In this document: positions 9,430 through 17,750 of the stretch, piece after piece
How positions within the stretch are numbered: position 1 is the stretch's first letter
Layout: the number at the start of each line of letters is the position of its first letter
Source of the DNA: Phycisphaerae bacterium
Lineage (GTDB): Bacteria; Planctomycetota; Phycisphaerae; Phycisphaerales; SM1A02
Assembly: GCA_016795065.1 (NCBI GenBank)
Contig: JAEUIU010000021.1
Span: 62,001 to 126,000, forward strand
Direction: 5' to 3'
DNA length: 64,000 nt
Made by a program: the position numbers and the translations under genes
Notes under the pieces: model-generated
Database searches by the model: none
What the model was told of the DNA's origin: nothing
Seen by the model: the letters and a program-made list of their open reading frames with translations, nothing else

Positions 9430-11141
9430 GACGCAGCCACCTCCTCCAGTTCCACGGGACGGGCCCGCGGAGCCTCACCCTTCACGATCCAAATCGCGAA
9501 GTCCGGACATCGCGCCTCACACAGCCCGCAGAAGACGCAGGTGTTGGGGTCCTTCACCTCGATCTGGTTCACCGAATCGAGCTTGAGCGTGTGGGTCGGG
9601 CAGCTCGTCACGCAAACGTTGCAGCCCTTGCAGAGTTTCGGGGCGGTCGTGAGCCGGTAGTCGAGCTGGAAGTGACGGATGGTCCCCTCCTCCGACTCGA
9701 CCCTCGCCGGCGCCGTTGCCTTCACCCGCGGCGGCGCTTGCCCGAGCAGGAATCGGGCGATGGCCTTCGCGGCCTTGCGCCCGTCGCTGACGGCCTGCAC
9801 GACGGTCGAGCCGCCGTTGATGCAGTCGCCGCCGGCAAAGACGCCCGGTGCGGATGTCTCCATCTCGTCCCCGGTCCGTACCACGCTGCCCTTCATCTCG
9901 ACGCCAAAGAGGGCGAGGAGTTCGCTGTGCGGCTTCTGGCCGATCGCCTTGATGACCGTCTCGACCTCAAGCGTGAACTCCGAACCGGGAATCGGCTCGG
10001 GCCGCGGCCGTCCCGACGCGTCGGGCGCGCCGAGCCGCATTCGTATGCAGCGGACACCGGTCACGCGATCGTGGCCGAGGAACTCGATCGGGGCGACCAG
10101 CGGCACGATCCGGACGCCCTCGTCTTTCGCCGCCGTGATTTCGTGGGCGAAGGCCGGCATCTCCGACTCGCTCCGCCGATAGAGCATCATGACCTCGCGG
10201 GCTCCAAGCATGCGGGCCTGTCGCGAGACGTCGACCGCGGTGTTGCCGCTGGTGACCTCGGTCGTCCAGAGCATCGCGGCCTCACGAGCCACGTCGATCG
10301 CCGTGTTGCCGCCGCCGATGACGGCGACGCGCGGCCCGACGTGCAGCGAGCCCGGGTTGCCGAGCTTCAGTTCCTCAATGAACTTGAGCGACTCCCAGAC
10401 GCCCGGCAGGTTCTCACCGGGGATCTTGGCCGGCATGTCATCACCCATGCCGACACCAAGGAAAATGGCCTGGTGCCGAGATCGCAATTCGTCGACGGTG
10501 ATCTCCCTGCCGACGGTCACGCCGAAGCGGACGTCGACGCCGAGGGCCCGGATCTGCATCAACTCTTCAGGCAGCGGCTTGTACTGCTGCTTGTAGGGAG
10601 CGATGCCGCGGGTAATGAGTCCGCCGGGGTAGTCGCGGCTTTCGTAGATCGTGACCTGGAACCCGCGCTGAGCGAGCTCCGCGGCGCAGCCGAGGCCCGC
10701 CGGCCCGGCCCCGATGACCGCGACGCTTTCCTTCCGTTGGACCGCACCCCGATGCACCAACGGCTCGGCGACGTCCAGCGCGGCATCGGTGGCGTGGCGC
10801 TGCAGCCGCCCGATCTGGATCGCCCGCCGACCTTCCTTCAGGAGGACGCAGGATCCCTCGCAGAGAACCTGCACCGGACAGACACGGGCACAGGTCCCAC
10901 CGAGGATGTTGTCCGCGAAGATCTTGCGGGCGGCCTCGACCGGTTGGTGCTCGGCGATGTCGTGGATAAACCCCGGAATGTCGATGCCCGCCGGGCAGGC
11001 CCGCACGCACGGCGCGGCTGCACAAGGTCCGCCGCACTGCAGGCACGCTTCGGCCTCAAGCACCGCTTCGGCAGGGAGCATCGGCGGATGTGCGTCGTGG
11101 AGATTCGGACCGAGTTGGGGTACTTCGGGAATGTTGGTCAC
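9426..11141 (-). CDS. GltD-like iron-sulfur flavoprotein oxidoreductase (Kor-associated)
   Basis: A 571-residue fusion protein. The N-terminus has a Cys-rich domain like that of GltD and dihydropyrimidine dehydrogenase (Cys at 33, 36, 40, 45, 49, 84, 88, 94, 98). An FAD-binding GAGPAG follows at 144-149, an NAD(P)-binding GGGNTA near 275, then a second FAD contact (GVFAGGDCINGG). A C-terminal two-cluster ferredoxin domain (CKGCNVCVTSCP and CVFCGLCEARCP) completes it. Such proteins move electrons between NAD(P)H and ferredoxin-like clusters; here it probably serves the downstream Kor enzyme. The NAD(P)-binding helix is duplicated in tandem: GNTAIDVAREAAML, seven linker residues, GNTAVDVSRQARML. 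It overlaps korA by four bases. Confidence 0.85.
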   Translation of the reverse strand: MTNIPEVPQLGPNLHDAHPPMLPAEAVLEAEACLQCGGPCAAAPCVRACPAGIDIPGFIHDIAEHQPVEAARKIFADNILGGTCARVCPVQVLCEGSCVLLKEGRRAIQIGRLQRHATDAALDVAEPLVHRGAVQRKESVAVIGAGPAGLGCAAELAQRGFQVTIYESRDYPGGLITRGIAPYKQQYKPLPEELMQIRALGVDVRFGVTVGREITVDELRSRHQAIFLGVGMGDDMPAKIPGENLPGVWESLKFIEELKLGNPGSLHVGPRVAVIGGGNTAIDVAREAAMLWTTEVTSGNTAVDVSRQARMLGAREVMMLYRRSESEMPAFAHEITAAKDEGVRIVPLVAPIEFLGHDRVTGVRCIRMRLGAPDASGRPRPEPIPGSEFTLEVETVIKAIGQKPHSELLALFGVEMKGSVVRTGDEMETSAPGVFAGGDCINGGSTVVQAVSDGRKAAKAIARFLLGQAPPRVKATAPARVESEEGTIRHFQLDYRLTTAPKLCKGCNVCVTSCPTHTLKLDSVNQIEVKDPNTCVFCGLCEARCPDFAIWIVKGEAPRARPVELEEVAAS

Positions 11142-11197
11142 TGGTCACCTCGCTCGCGAGCGGTCGTTCCCGCCCGCGGGACGTTCTGAACGAATCG

Positions 11198-12838
11198 TTA
11201 GATGTTCTCCGGTTCCATGCGAATCGCGCCGCAGGGGCATTCCTTGGCACACATGCCGCAGCCCTTGCAGTAGTCGTAGTTGAAGCGGAACCGATTGCCG
11301 GGGCCGAGCTTGATCACCGCGTTGTCGGGGCAAACCCCGTAGCAGTTGTCGCACTCGAAGCAGTTGCCGCAGGAGAGGCAACGCCGGGCCTCGAAGAGGG
11401 CGTTGGACTCATCAAGTCCGCCGACGACCTCGTCAAAGGTCGATGCACGCCGGGCCCGATCAAGCTCCGGCTGCACGGTTGCCGGAGCATCGCTGTAGTA
11501 CCAGGTGTTGAGGCGATCGAATCCGGCGAGCTCATGCTTTGGGGCCGGAACGTGTGTCGTTCTCCTGAGGAACGCATCGATGTTGCGGGCGGCCTTCTTG
11601 CCGTGGCCGATGGCGACGGTCACCGTGCGCTCGGCGGGAACCATGTCTCCGCCGGCAAAGATGCCTTCGTGACCGGTCATCATCGACGGGCCGACCTCGA
11701 CGACGCCGTCCTTCACCGACAGTCCCGTCACCTTCGAAAGGAAGCTGAGATCGACGTCCTGACCAAGCGCCAGAACGAGCGAATCGGCCTTGATCTCCTC
11801 GAACTCGCCGGTCGGCTGCGGGTAGCCCTTCTCGTCGAGCTTCATCTTCTCGACGGTGAAGGTGCCCTCGCCGCCCGGACCCTCGGTCTCGGCCTTGATC
11901 GTCGAGAGCCACTTGAACAGGACGCCCTCATCCATCGCCTCCTGGACCTCGAAGCCATGGGCGGGCATCTTGTCGCGTGTGCGCCGATAGACCACGATCG
12001 CCTCGCTGGCTCCGAGGCGCCGAGCGCTCCGGGCCACGTCCATCGCGGTGTTGCCGCCGCCGTACACCAGAACGCGCCGGCCAAGGAGCGGCTGCTCGCC
12101 TGACTCGATGCCGCGCAGCACCGACAGCGCATCAAGGATGCGCGAGGTGTCGCCGGCCGGGATGTAGGCCCGCTTGGCCAAGTGGGCGCCGACCGCCAGG
12201 AAGGCCGCGTCGTAACCGCCTTCGCGCATCGTGGCGTCGAGATCGCTGACCTTGCTGTTGAAGCGGAAGGTCACACCTAACGATTCGATGCGCGATACCT
12301 CGGCGTCGAGGATCTCACGCGGAAGGCGGTACTTCGGAATGCCGAATCGCATCATGCCGCCAGCGGCCGGACCGGCGTCCATCACCGTGACCGAATGTCC
12401 GAGAAGGGCCATGTGATAGGCACACGAAAGTCCAGATGGGCCGGCCCCGACGACGAGCACTCGCTTGCCTGAGGAAGCGACCTCGACCTTCACGCTCCAC
12501 CGCCGCTCGATGGCGAGGTCGCCGATGAAGCGTTCGATCGCGTGAATGCCAACGGCCTTATCGAGATGGGCTCGATTGCACGCCCCTTCGCAGGGGTGGT
12601 AGCAGACGCGACCCATCGTTGCGGGCATCGGGTTGTCGCGCATGATCTGGCGCCACGCCGCCTCGTAGTTTCCTTCCTCCGCGAGGTAGAGCCATTGCTG
12701 GATGTTCTCCCCCGCCGGGCAGGCGTTGTTGCACGGCGGCAGCCGGTCGACGTAGACGGGCCGCTCGGTGCGCCAGGATCCGGTCTTGTTCGCGAGGCTC
12801 GAACCGACGTCGAGCGTGATGGCAAAGGGCTTATTCAT
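11198..12838 (-). CDS. GltD-like iron-sulfur flavoprotein oxidoreductase (Por-associated)
   Basis: A protein of 546 residues with the same plan as the flavoprotein downstream: an N-terminal Cys domain (CNNAC at 36-40, CYHPCEGAC at 79-87), FAD site GAGPSG at 131-136, NAD(P) site GGGNTAMDVARSARRLGA, a second FAD contact GIFAGGDMVP, and a C-terminal ferredoxin domain (CLSCGNCFECDNCYGVCP, CKGCGMCAKECP). The start at 12838 overlaps the porB stop (ATGA), so it is translated with the Por subunits. It probably replaces the small delta ferredoxin subunit (PorD) of four-subunit enzymes and links pyruvate oxidation or synthesis to NAD(P)H. The stop codon lies inside a copy of the dispersed motif (11191-11201). 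Confidence 0.85.
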   Translation of the reverse strand: MNKPFAITLDVGSSLANKTGSWRTERPVYVDRLPPCNNACPAGENIQQWLYLAEEGNYEAAWRQIMRDNPMPATMGRVCYHPCEGACNRAHLDKAVGIHAIERFIGDLAIERRWSVKVEVASSGKRVLVVGAGPSGLSCAYHMALLGHSVTVMDAGPAAGGMMRFGIPKYRLPREILDAEVSRIESLGVTFRFNSKVSDLDATMREGGYDAAFLAVGAHLAKRAYIPAGDTSRILDALSVLRGIESGEQPLLGRRVLVYGGGNTAMDVARSARRLGASEAIVVYRRTRDKMPAHGFEVQEAMDEGVLFKWLSTIKAETEGPGGEGTFTVEKMKLDEKGYPQPTGEFEEIKADSLVLALGQDVDLSFLSKVTGLSVKDGVVEVGPSMMTGHEGIFAGGDMVPAERTVTVAIGHGKKAARNIDAFLRRTTHVPAPKHELAGFDRLNTWYYSDAPATVQPELDRARRASTFDEVVGGLDESNALFEARRCLSCGNCFECDNCYGVCPDNAVIKLGPGNRFRFNYDYCKGCGMCAKECPCGAIRMEPENI

Positions 12839-13866
12839 GCGTTCACCTTCTCGGCCGTTCGAGCGCTCATGAGGCCGAAGCGGGCGATGTTGCGGTCGGC
12901 GATCGCCTGCATCTGGGCAATGCGGGCCTCGTCGCGGCCTCCGAGGTGTCGTGACGAGAAGAGATGGGCGAATCGCGATTGCGTCCTGAGATAGTCGTCC
13001 ACCGGAATGCGCTGCCGAAGCTCGCGACGTCCGATGATCTCGCCGTATTCCGCCTCGACGATCGGGAAGAGCCCACACTCGACCGCCATGCGGGCGACCT
13101 TGATCGTGTCGCTGGTCGGCGTGCCCCAGCCGAGCGGACATGGCACATGGACGTGCATGTACCTCGCTCCGCGGAACTCCATCGCCCTAGCGACCTTGTA
13201 TTCGAGGTCCCGGAGGTCGGCGACGCTCGCGGTGGCGACATAGGGAATGCCGTGGGCCATCGCGATGAGCGGGACGTTCTTGCCCTGCCCGAAGACGTTG
13301 CCCGGCTCCGGCCCGACGGCCGGCGTGGTCGCGGTCCGGGCGGCCGGCGGCGTCGCGCTTGAGCGCTGAACGCCGGTGTTCATGTAGGCCTCGTTGTCGT
13401 AGCAGATGTAGAGGACGTCATCGTTTCGCTCGAACATGCCGGAGAGGCAGCCGAAGCCGATGTCGACCGTTCCGCCATCACCGCCCTGGGCAACGACGCG
13501 AACATCGGTACGTCCCTTCACCTTCATCGCCGCCGCCATGCCGGTCGCCACCGACGATGCGTTGGCGAAGAGCGAGTGCAGCCACGCGACGCGCCACGAT
13601 GACTCGGGATAGGGCGTCGAGAAGACCTCGAGGCAACCGGTCGCGTTGGCGACGACCAATTGGCCGCGTGCCGCGTGCATCGCGGCATCGAGGGCGTAAC
13701 GGGCGCCGAGCGCCTCACCGCATCCCTGGCAGGCACGGTGGCCTGAGTTCAGCGAGTTGTGGCGATCGGCGTCCGATTGGATGCTTCGTACGGATATGTC
13801 GAGCAGACGGTTTCCGACCGTGAAGGTGCCCGTCTGATAGAACTTGACTCGTTGTGGACCGCTCAT
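12835..13866 (-). CDS. porB: Pyruvate:ferredoxin oxidoreductase, beta subunit
   Basis: A 343-residue thiamine-diphosphate subunit: HRACQGCGEALGAR near residue 43 supplies cluster Cys ligands, NATGCLEVFS follows, the thiamine/Mg motif GGDGGTVDIGFG...DNEAYMNTG lies near 128-160, and VPCPLGWG near 230 is typical of pyruvate-type beta subunits. The ATG at 13866 is preceded by GAGGAG. It catalyses the reversible reaction of pyruvate, CoA and oxidised ferredoxin to acetyl-CoA, CO2 and reduced ferredoxin with PorA. It is third in the operon, 25 bases after porA, and overlaps the flavoprotein gene. Confidence 0.92.
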   Translation of the reverse strand: MSGPQRVKFYQTGTFTVGNRLLDISVRSIQSDADRHNSLNSGHRACQGCGEALGARYALDAAMHAARGQLVVANATGCLEVFSTPYPESSWRVAWLHSLFANASSVATGMAAAMKVKGRTDVRVVAQGGDGGTVDIGFGCLSGMFERNDDVLYICYDNEAYMNTGVQRSSATPPAARTATTPAVGPEPGNVFGQGKNVPLIAMAHGIPYVATASVADLRDLEYKVARAMEFRGARYMHVHVPCPLGWGTPTSDTIKVARMAVECGLFPIVEAEYGEIIGRRELRQRIPVDDYLRTQSRFAHLFSSRHLGGRDEARIAQMQAIADRNIARFGLMSARTAEKVNA

Positions 13867-13891
13867 GGTGACTCCTCGGCGGAACGCTTTC

Positions 13892-15145
13892 TCACTTGAT
13901 GCCCGCAGTGACCCCGCCGACGTCCCGGAGGACCGATTCGGCCACCGGACCGCTGCGACGAACCAGCCGCTCTCGCTCAAGCTGACGATCGACGATCTCG
14001 TGATTGAGATCGAGGAAGTGCAGCGGCTCGAGCCGGTCGTCCATCGCCTCGCGGAAGACGCGATCGAGACTGACGCGCGTCACCGCCCGTCCGCCGAGAC
14101 CGGCGATCACGGTGTACATGCGCACCTGGGGATTCTGGATGGCCATGCGCAGGTTGTGGGAGACATTGCCCCCGATTCCGACCGAGAGGCTCTTCTCGAT
14201 CGTGATGACCCGCTTGGCGTGGGCTAACGCGTCGTGCAAGGCCTGCGACGGGAAGGGCCGGAACGAGATGAGGCTCACCGCTCCGATGCGGACGCCATCG
14301 GCCCGCATCGCATCGACGACATCCTTGATCGTGCCGTTCACCGAACCGAGCGCGACGACGATCGTCTCGGCGTCCTCGGTTCGGTAAGTCCGGATCAGCC
14401 CGCCGGAGTCTCGCTGGAACTTGGCCTTGAACTCGGCAGCCAGTTCGGGAATGAGTTCGAGAGCCTGCATCTGCTTCGCGTGGGCGAGGTAGCGGACCTC
14501 CATGTAGGCCTCGGGACCGACCATCGCGCCGATCGTCACCGGCTCGTCTGGATCGATGACCTGACGGGGCTCATAGGGCGGCAGGTAGGCGTCGACGTCG
14601 GCCTGCGAGGGCACATCGACCCGCTCGTAGGCATGGGTCAGGATGAAGCCGTCCACGCACACCATGACCGGCATCGAGAGCGCCTCAGCGAGCTTGAATG
14701 CCTGAATGTGCAGGTCGACGGCCTCCTGGTTGGTCTCGGCGAAGATCTGGATCCAGCCGGCATCGCGCAGCGCCATGCTGTCGGTGTGGTCGTTCCAGAT
14801 GTTGATGGGTGCGCCGATCGCACGGTTGCCGACCGTCATGACGATCGGAAGTCCGAGGCCAGAAGCGTTGTAGACCGCTTCCGCCATGAAGAGGATTCCT
14901 TGGCTGGCGGTCGCCGTGTATGAGCGAGCCCCGCAGGCCGAGGCTCCGATCGCGACCGACATCGCCGCGAACTCGCTCTCGACGTTGATGTACTCACAAT
15001 TCGTCAGGGCCCCGCTCTTCACGAGCGAACCGAGTCCCTCAACGATGTGGGTCTGCGGCGTGATCGGATAGGCGCAGATGACCTCGGGCCGACAGAGTGC
15101 CACCGCCTCGGCGATGGCGACCGATCCTTCACACTGCTTCAGCAT
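13892..15145 (-). CDS. porA: Pyruvate:ferredoxin oxidoreductase, alpha subunit
   Basis: A 417-residue alpha subunit with CAYPITPQTHIVEGL at about residues 24-38, NVESEFAAMSVAIGASACGA near 55, the TASQGILFMAEA signature and the pyruvate-type middle region APINIWNDHTDSM. The C-terminal domain includes KSLSVGIGGNVSHNLR. The protein forms half of the active site with PorB. The start at 15145 lies inside the end of porC (17-base overlap), pointing to coupled translation. Confidence 0.92.
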   Translation of the reverse strand: MLKQCEGSVAIAEAVALCRPEVICAYPITPQTHIVEGLGSLVKSGALTNCEYINVESEFAAMSVAIGASACGARSYTATASQGILFMAEAVYNASGLGLPIVMTVGNRAIGAPINIWNDHTDSMALRDAGWIQIFAETNQEAVDLHIQAFKLAEALSMPVMVCVDGFILTHAYERVDVPSQADVDAYLPPYEPRQVIDPDEPVTIGAMVGPEAYMEVRYLAHAKQMQALELIPELAAEFKAKFQRDSGGLIRTYRTEDAETIVVALGSVNGTIKDVVDAMRADGVRIGAVSLISFRPFPSQALHDALAHAKRVITIEKSLSVGIGGNVSHNLRMAIQNPQVRMYTVIAGLGGRAVTRVSLDRVFREAMDDRLEPLHFLDLNHEIVDRQLERERLVRRSGPVAESVLRDVGGVTAGIK

Positions 15146-15755
15146 GACGCTTCGCCCCTTCCGCGGTGGTTACCTGTTGGGTGCCTTGTCCGCCACGGGC
15201 CTCGCTCACCATGGCGAAGGCCTCGCGGGCCGCGGCGATGTTCCGCTCCGCGACGGCCGTCGGGAACTTCTTCCGGATGGCCGCTTCAACGCTCGCCAGC
15301 CGGATGCGTCCGGTGACGGCACAGAATCCGGCGAGGAGCACCGCATTCGGCAGTGGTCGGCCAACGTGCTTGATGGCCAATTCGGTGGCCGGGATCGCCA
15401 TGACGTTGGCCGCTGGCAACCCCGCGAGGAACTCGGCAATGCCAAGCTCCGCAAGGCTCCGCTTGGAGTTGATCAGGACGTAGCCATTCTTGGCCAGGCC
15501 GTCGAAGACCTTGACCTGATGGAGGAGCGTCGGATCCTGGATGATCAACGCGTCGGGCGTGTTGACCGGTTCCCGGGAGCGGATCTCTCGCTCATCGAGT
15601 CGACAGAAGGCGGTGACCGGGGCCCCCATGCGCTCCGAGCCGAAGCTCGGAAACGCTTGCGCCCACAGCCCCTCCGTGAATCCGGCGATCGAGAGCATCT
15701 CGGCAGCCGTGACGACACCCTGTCCTCCGCGGCCGTGAATTCGTACTTCAAACAC
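15129..15755 (-). CDS. porC: Pyruvate:ferredoxin oxidoreductase, gamma subunit
   Basis: A 208-residue gamma subunit starting FEVRIHGRGGQGVVTAAEML, followed by AQAFPSFGSERMGAPV, both hallmarks of Por gamma chains. The start is taken as the GTG at 15755 because GGGGAGG lies six bases upstream. It is the first gene of the por-kor transcription unit, which runs without a clear break to 6792. A perfect hairpin lies about 125 bases upstream at 15879-15900. Confidence 0.9.
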   Translation of the reverse strand: MFEVRIHGRGGQGVVTAAEMLSIAGFTEGLWAQAFPSFGSERMGAPVTAFCRLDEREIRSREPVNTPDALIIQDPTLLHQVKVFDGLAKNGYVLINSKRSLAELGIAEFLAGLPAANVMAIPATELAIKHVGRPLPNAVLLAGFCAVTGRIRLASVEAAIRKKFPTAVAERNIAAAREAFAMVSEARGGQGTQQVTTAEGAKRHAEAV

Positions 15756-16251
15756 CGATGCCTCCCCATGTCGTTGACCGGTCGGATGACCAGTCGAATG
15801 CCTGCGTGGATGGCGTGAATCGGCGATGCCCCAACTGCTTCGGGGAGCAATCACCGAGCGATCGGACGGAAACGAACGCAGCCGCGCATCGGCGCGGCTG
15901 CGAAAGTCGTTCGATCCGAGTTGTCTGCGAGCCCTCGACCGCTTCCGATCGTGCGCTCGCCTTGGCGTGCGTGGCATGGATGCCCCTATCACGGGGATCC
16001 TGTTCGCTGGTCAAGGAGACCCTTGCCGTATGGGCGACGGTCTGTCGCTGTGGGTCGGATCTGCCGATGCGAGCCATGGCCGGATCGTATCACCGATACG
16101 CGGGTCTGGAATTCGGCAGTTCCCTGATTTCGCGGTCGCTTTCGGCCCGCTGCTCCTCAAACCCTGTGAAGAGCAGGGCTTTCAACATCGTCGCGTATCC
16201 CGGACCTTTGCTCTGCGATATTCGCTGGAGGAGGCGAAACGTCCCCACCTA
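15756..16251. other. Intergenic region upstream of the por-kor operon
   Basis: About 500 bases between porC and the 3' end of the tryptophanase gene. The reading frames here lack ribosome sites or recognisable motifs, so I call no gene. It should contain the promoter of the nine-kilobase operon. The only clear structure is the hairpin at 15879-15900, listed separately. Confidence 0.5.
15879..15900 (-). promoter_or_regulatory. Perfect hairpin in the presumed leader of the por-kor operon
   Basis: CAGCCGCGC, a four-base loop, then GCGCGGCTG: a perfect nine-pair GC-rich stem. On the minus strand it is followed by CGTTCGTTTCC, only weakly T-rich. It could be a leader attenuator, or a terminator for a transcript entering from upstream. 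The structure is seen; the role is inferred. Confidence 0.35.
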
Positions 16252-17682
16252 TCAGCGGGTAGCAGCGGCTACCTGCGTCGGCACGGCAGCAAACAGGCCC
16301 GGTACCTTCGGTTCGAGCTTGGCCATGAAGTGCCGCAACACCGGTGGCGACTGGGTGATGCGCATACCGCCGATGCGATCCCGCTTCGCGTGAACGCGCA
16401 TCAGCACCTCGGCCACGTAGTCGACGTGGCTCTGGGTGTACACCCGTCGTGGAAAGGCCAACCGCACCAGCTCGCGCGCTGCTGGCCGCTCGCTTCCGTC
16501 GGGCTGCTGTCCAAACATGACCGAGCCGATCTCGCAGGTCCGAACCCCGCCCTCAAGGTAGATCGCCGCCGACAACGCCCACGCCGGATAGTCGCTCCAC
16601 GCCAGATGCGGAAGCATCGCCGCACCGTCGAGGTACAGGGCATGTCCGCCGGGAGGCGAGATCATCGGGATGCCTGCTTCGGCCAGACGGTCGGCGAGGT
16701 AGGCGATGCTCCGGATGCGGTAGCGAAGGTAGTCCTCCTCAAGCGCCTCGTATAGCCCGACGGCGATCGCCTCAAGGTCGTACCCGGCAAGTCCGCCATA
16801 GGTCGGGAAGCCCTCGGTCAGGATGAGCATCGTCCTGCATCGCCCAACGACCTCCTCGTCGTTGAGGGCGAGGAACCCGCCGATGTTGGCCATGCCGTCC
16901 TTCTTCGCGCTCATCGTGCACCCATCGACCAGCGAGAACATCTCGCGGGCGATGTCAATCGGCGCCCGCCCCCCTTGCCCCGGTTCGCGCATGTGAATGA
17001 ACCAAGCGTTCTCGGCGAAGCGGCAGGCGTCGAGGAAGAACGGAACGCGATGGCGATTGCAGATCTCACGGGCTGCGCGAATGTTGGCCAGGCTGACCGG
17101 TTGCCCCCCGCCGGAGTTGTTCGTCACGGTGATCATCACCAGCGGCACACGACCGGGATGTTCCGACAGCACGCGTTCGAGCCGTTCGAGATCGATGTTC
17201 CCCTTGAAGGGCGCATCGGCCCGGCGCATGCCCTCGGCACAGGGCAGGTCGAGGGCCTCGGCGCCGCGGTACTCGATGTTGGCTCGGGTCGTATCGAAGT
17301 GCGTGTTGTTCGGGACGATGTCGCCGCGGTTGACCATGGCCCCGAAAAGGATTCGCTCCGCGGCCCGGCCCTGGTGGGTGGGGATCACGTAGGCAAGCCG
17401 GGTGATGTCCTTCACAGCGGCCTCGAAGCGGTAGAAGGAATCGGCGCCGGCGTAGGTCTCGTCACCGCGCATCATCATGCCCCACTGATTCGCGCTCAAC
17501 GCGCCCGTCCCCGAATCGGTGAGGAGGTCGATGAGGACGTCCTCGCCGCGCAGGGCGAAGAGGTTCCACCCGGCCTGGCGGAGGGCCTCCTCCCGCCGTG
17601 CCCGCGTCGTTCGGCGGAGCGGCTCGACGGTCTTGATGCGAAAGGGCTCGATGATCGTTTGGAACGGGATCTCGTCACTCAT
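16252..17682 (-). CDS. tnaA: Tryptophanase (tryptophan indole-lyase)
   Basis: A 476-residue PLP enzyme of the tryptophanase / tyrosine phenol-lyase family, splitting tryptophan into indole, pyruvate and ammonia. Family signatures: EPFRIKTVEPLRRTTRA at the start, VLIDLLTDSGTGALS, the PLP-lysine motif TMSAKKDGMANIGG, and FPTYGGLAGYDLEA. It is called tryptophanase because the active-site region reads RTCEIGSVMFG like TnaA (EIGS) and not like the MERG region of tyrosine phenol-lyase, and because SAKKD rather than SGKKD holds the lysine. Start ATG at 17682; an in-frame GTG at 17754, overlapping the stop of the upstream peptidase gene, would add 24 residues that tryptophanases lack. No tnaC-like leader is apparent. 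Its pyruvate product could feed the Por enzyme. Confidence 0.87.
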   Translation of the reverse strand: MSDEIPFQTIIEPFRIKTVEPLRRTTRARREEALRQAGWNLFALRGEDVLIDLLTDSGTGALSANQWGMMMRGDETYAGADSFYRFEAAVKDITRLAYVIPTHQGRAAERILFGAMVNRGDIVPNNTHFDTTRANIEYRGAEALDLPCAEGMRRADAPFKGNIDLERLERVLSEHPGRVPLVMITVTNNSGGGQPVSLANIRAAREICNRHRVPFFLDACRFAENAWFIHMREPGQGGRAPIDIAREMFSLVDGCTMSAKKDGMANIGGFLALNDEEVVGRCRTMLILTEGFPTYGGLAGYDLEAIAVGLYEALEEDYLRYRIRSIAYLADRLAEAGIPMISPPGGHALYLDGAAMLPHLAWSDYPAWALSAAIYLEGGVRTCEIGSVMFGQQPDGSERPAARELVRLAFPRRVYTQSHVDYVAEVLMRVHAKRDRIGGMRITQSPPVLRHFMAKLEPKVPGLFAAVPTQVAAATR

Positions 17683-17750
17683 CGGTAAGGTCGTTTCTGG
17701 TGCGCGAATCGTTAGGGAGCGGGAAACGGGGGAAACATCGTTGGTGCTGA

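Noticed and set aside
9591..11189. Long plus-strand frame of 532 codons opposite the flavoprotein
   Set aside because: It is the antisense shadow of a gene with clear cofactor motifs, with the Arg/Asp/Gly composition typical of GC-rich shadows. The same applies to frames at 33603-36176, 38846-39847 and 40823-41899.
11150..11205. Integron gene cassette with an attC site
   Set aside because: The left half resembles an aadA-type attC, but the complementary right half with GTTRRRY is missing here and at the other copies, and no integrase gene is present.
16252..17682. Tyrosine phenol-lyase
   Set aside because: The SAKKD lysine motif and the EIGS active-site string match tryptophanase, not SGKKD and MERG.
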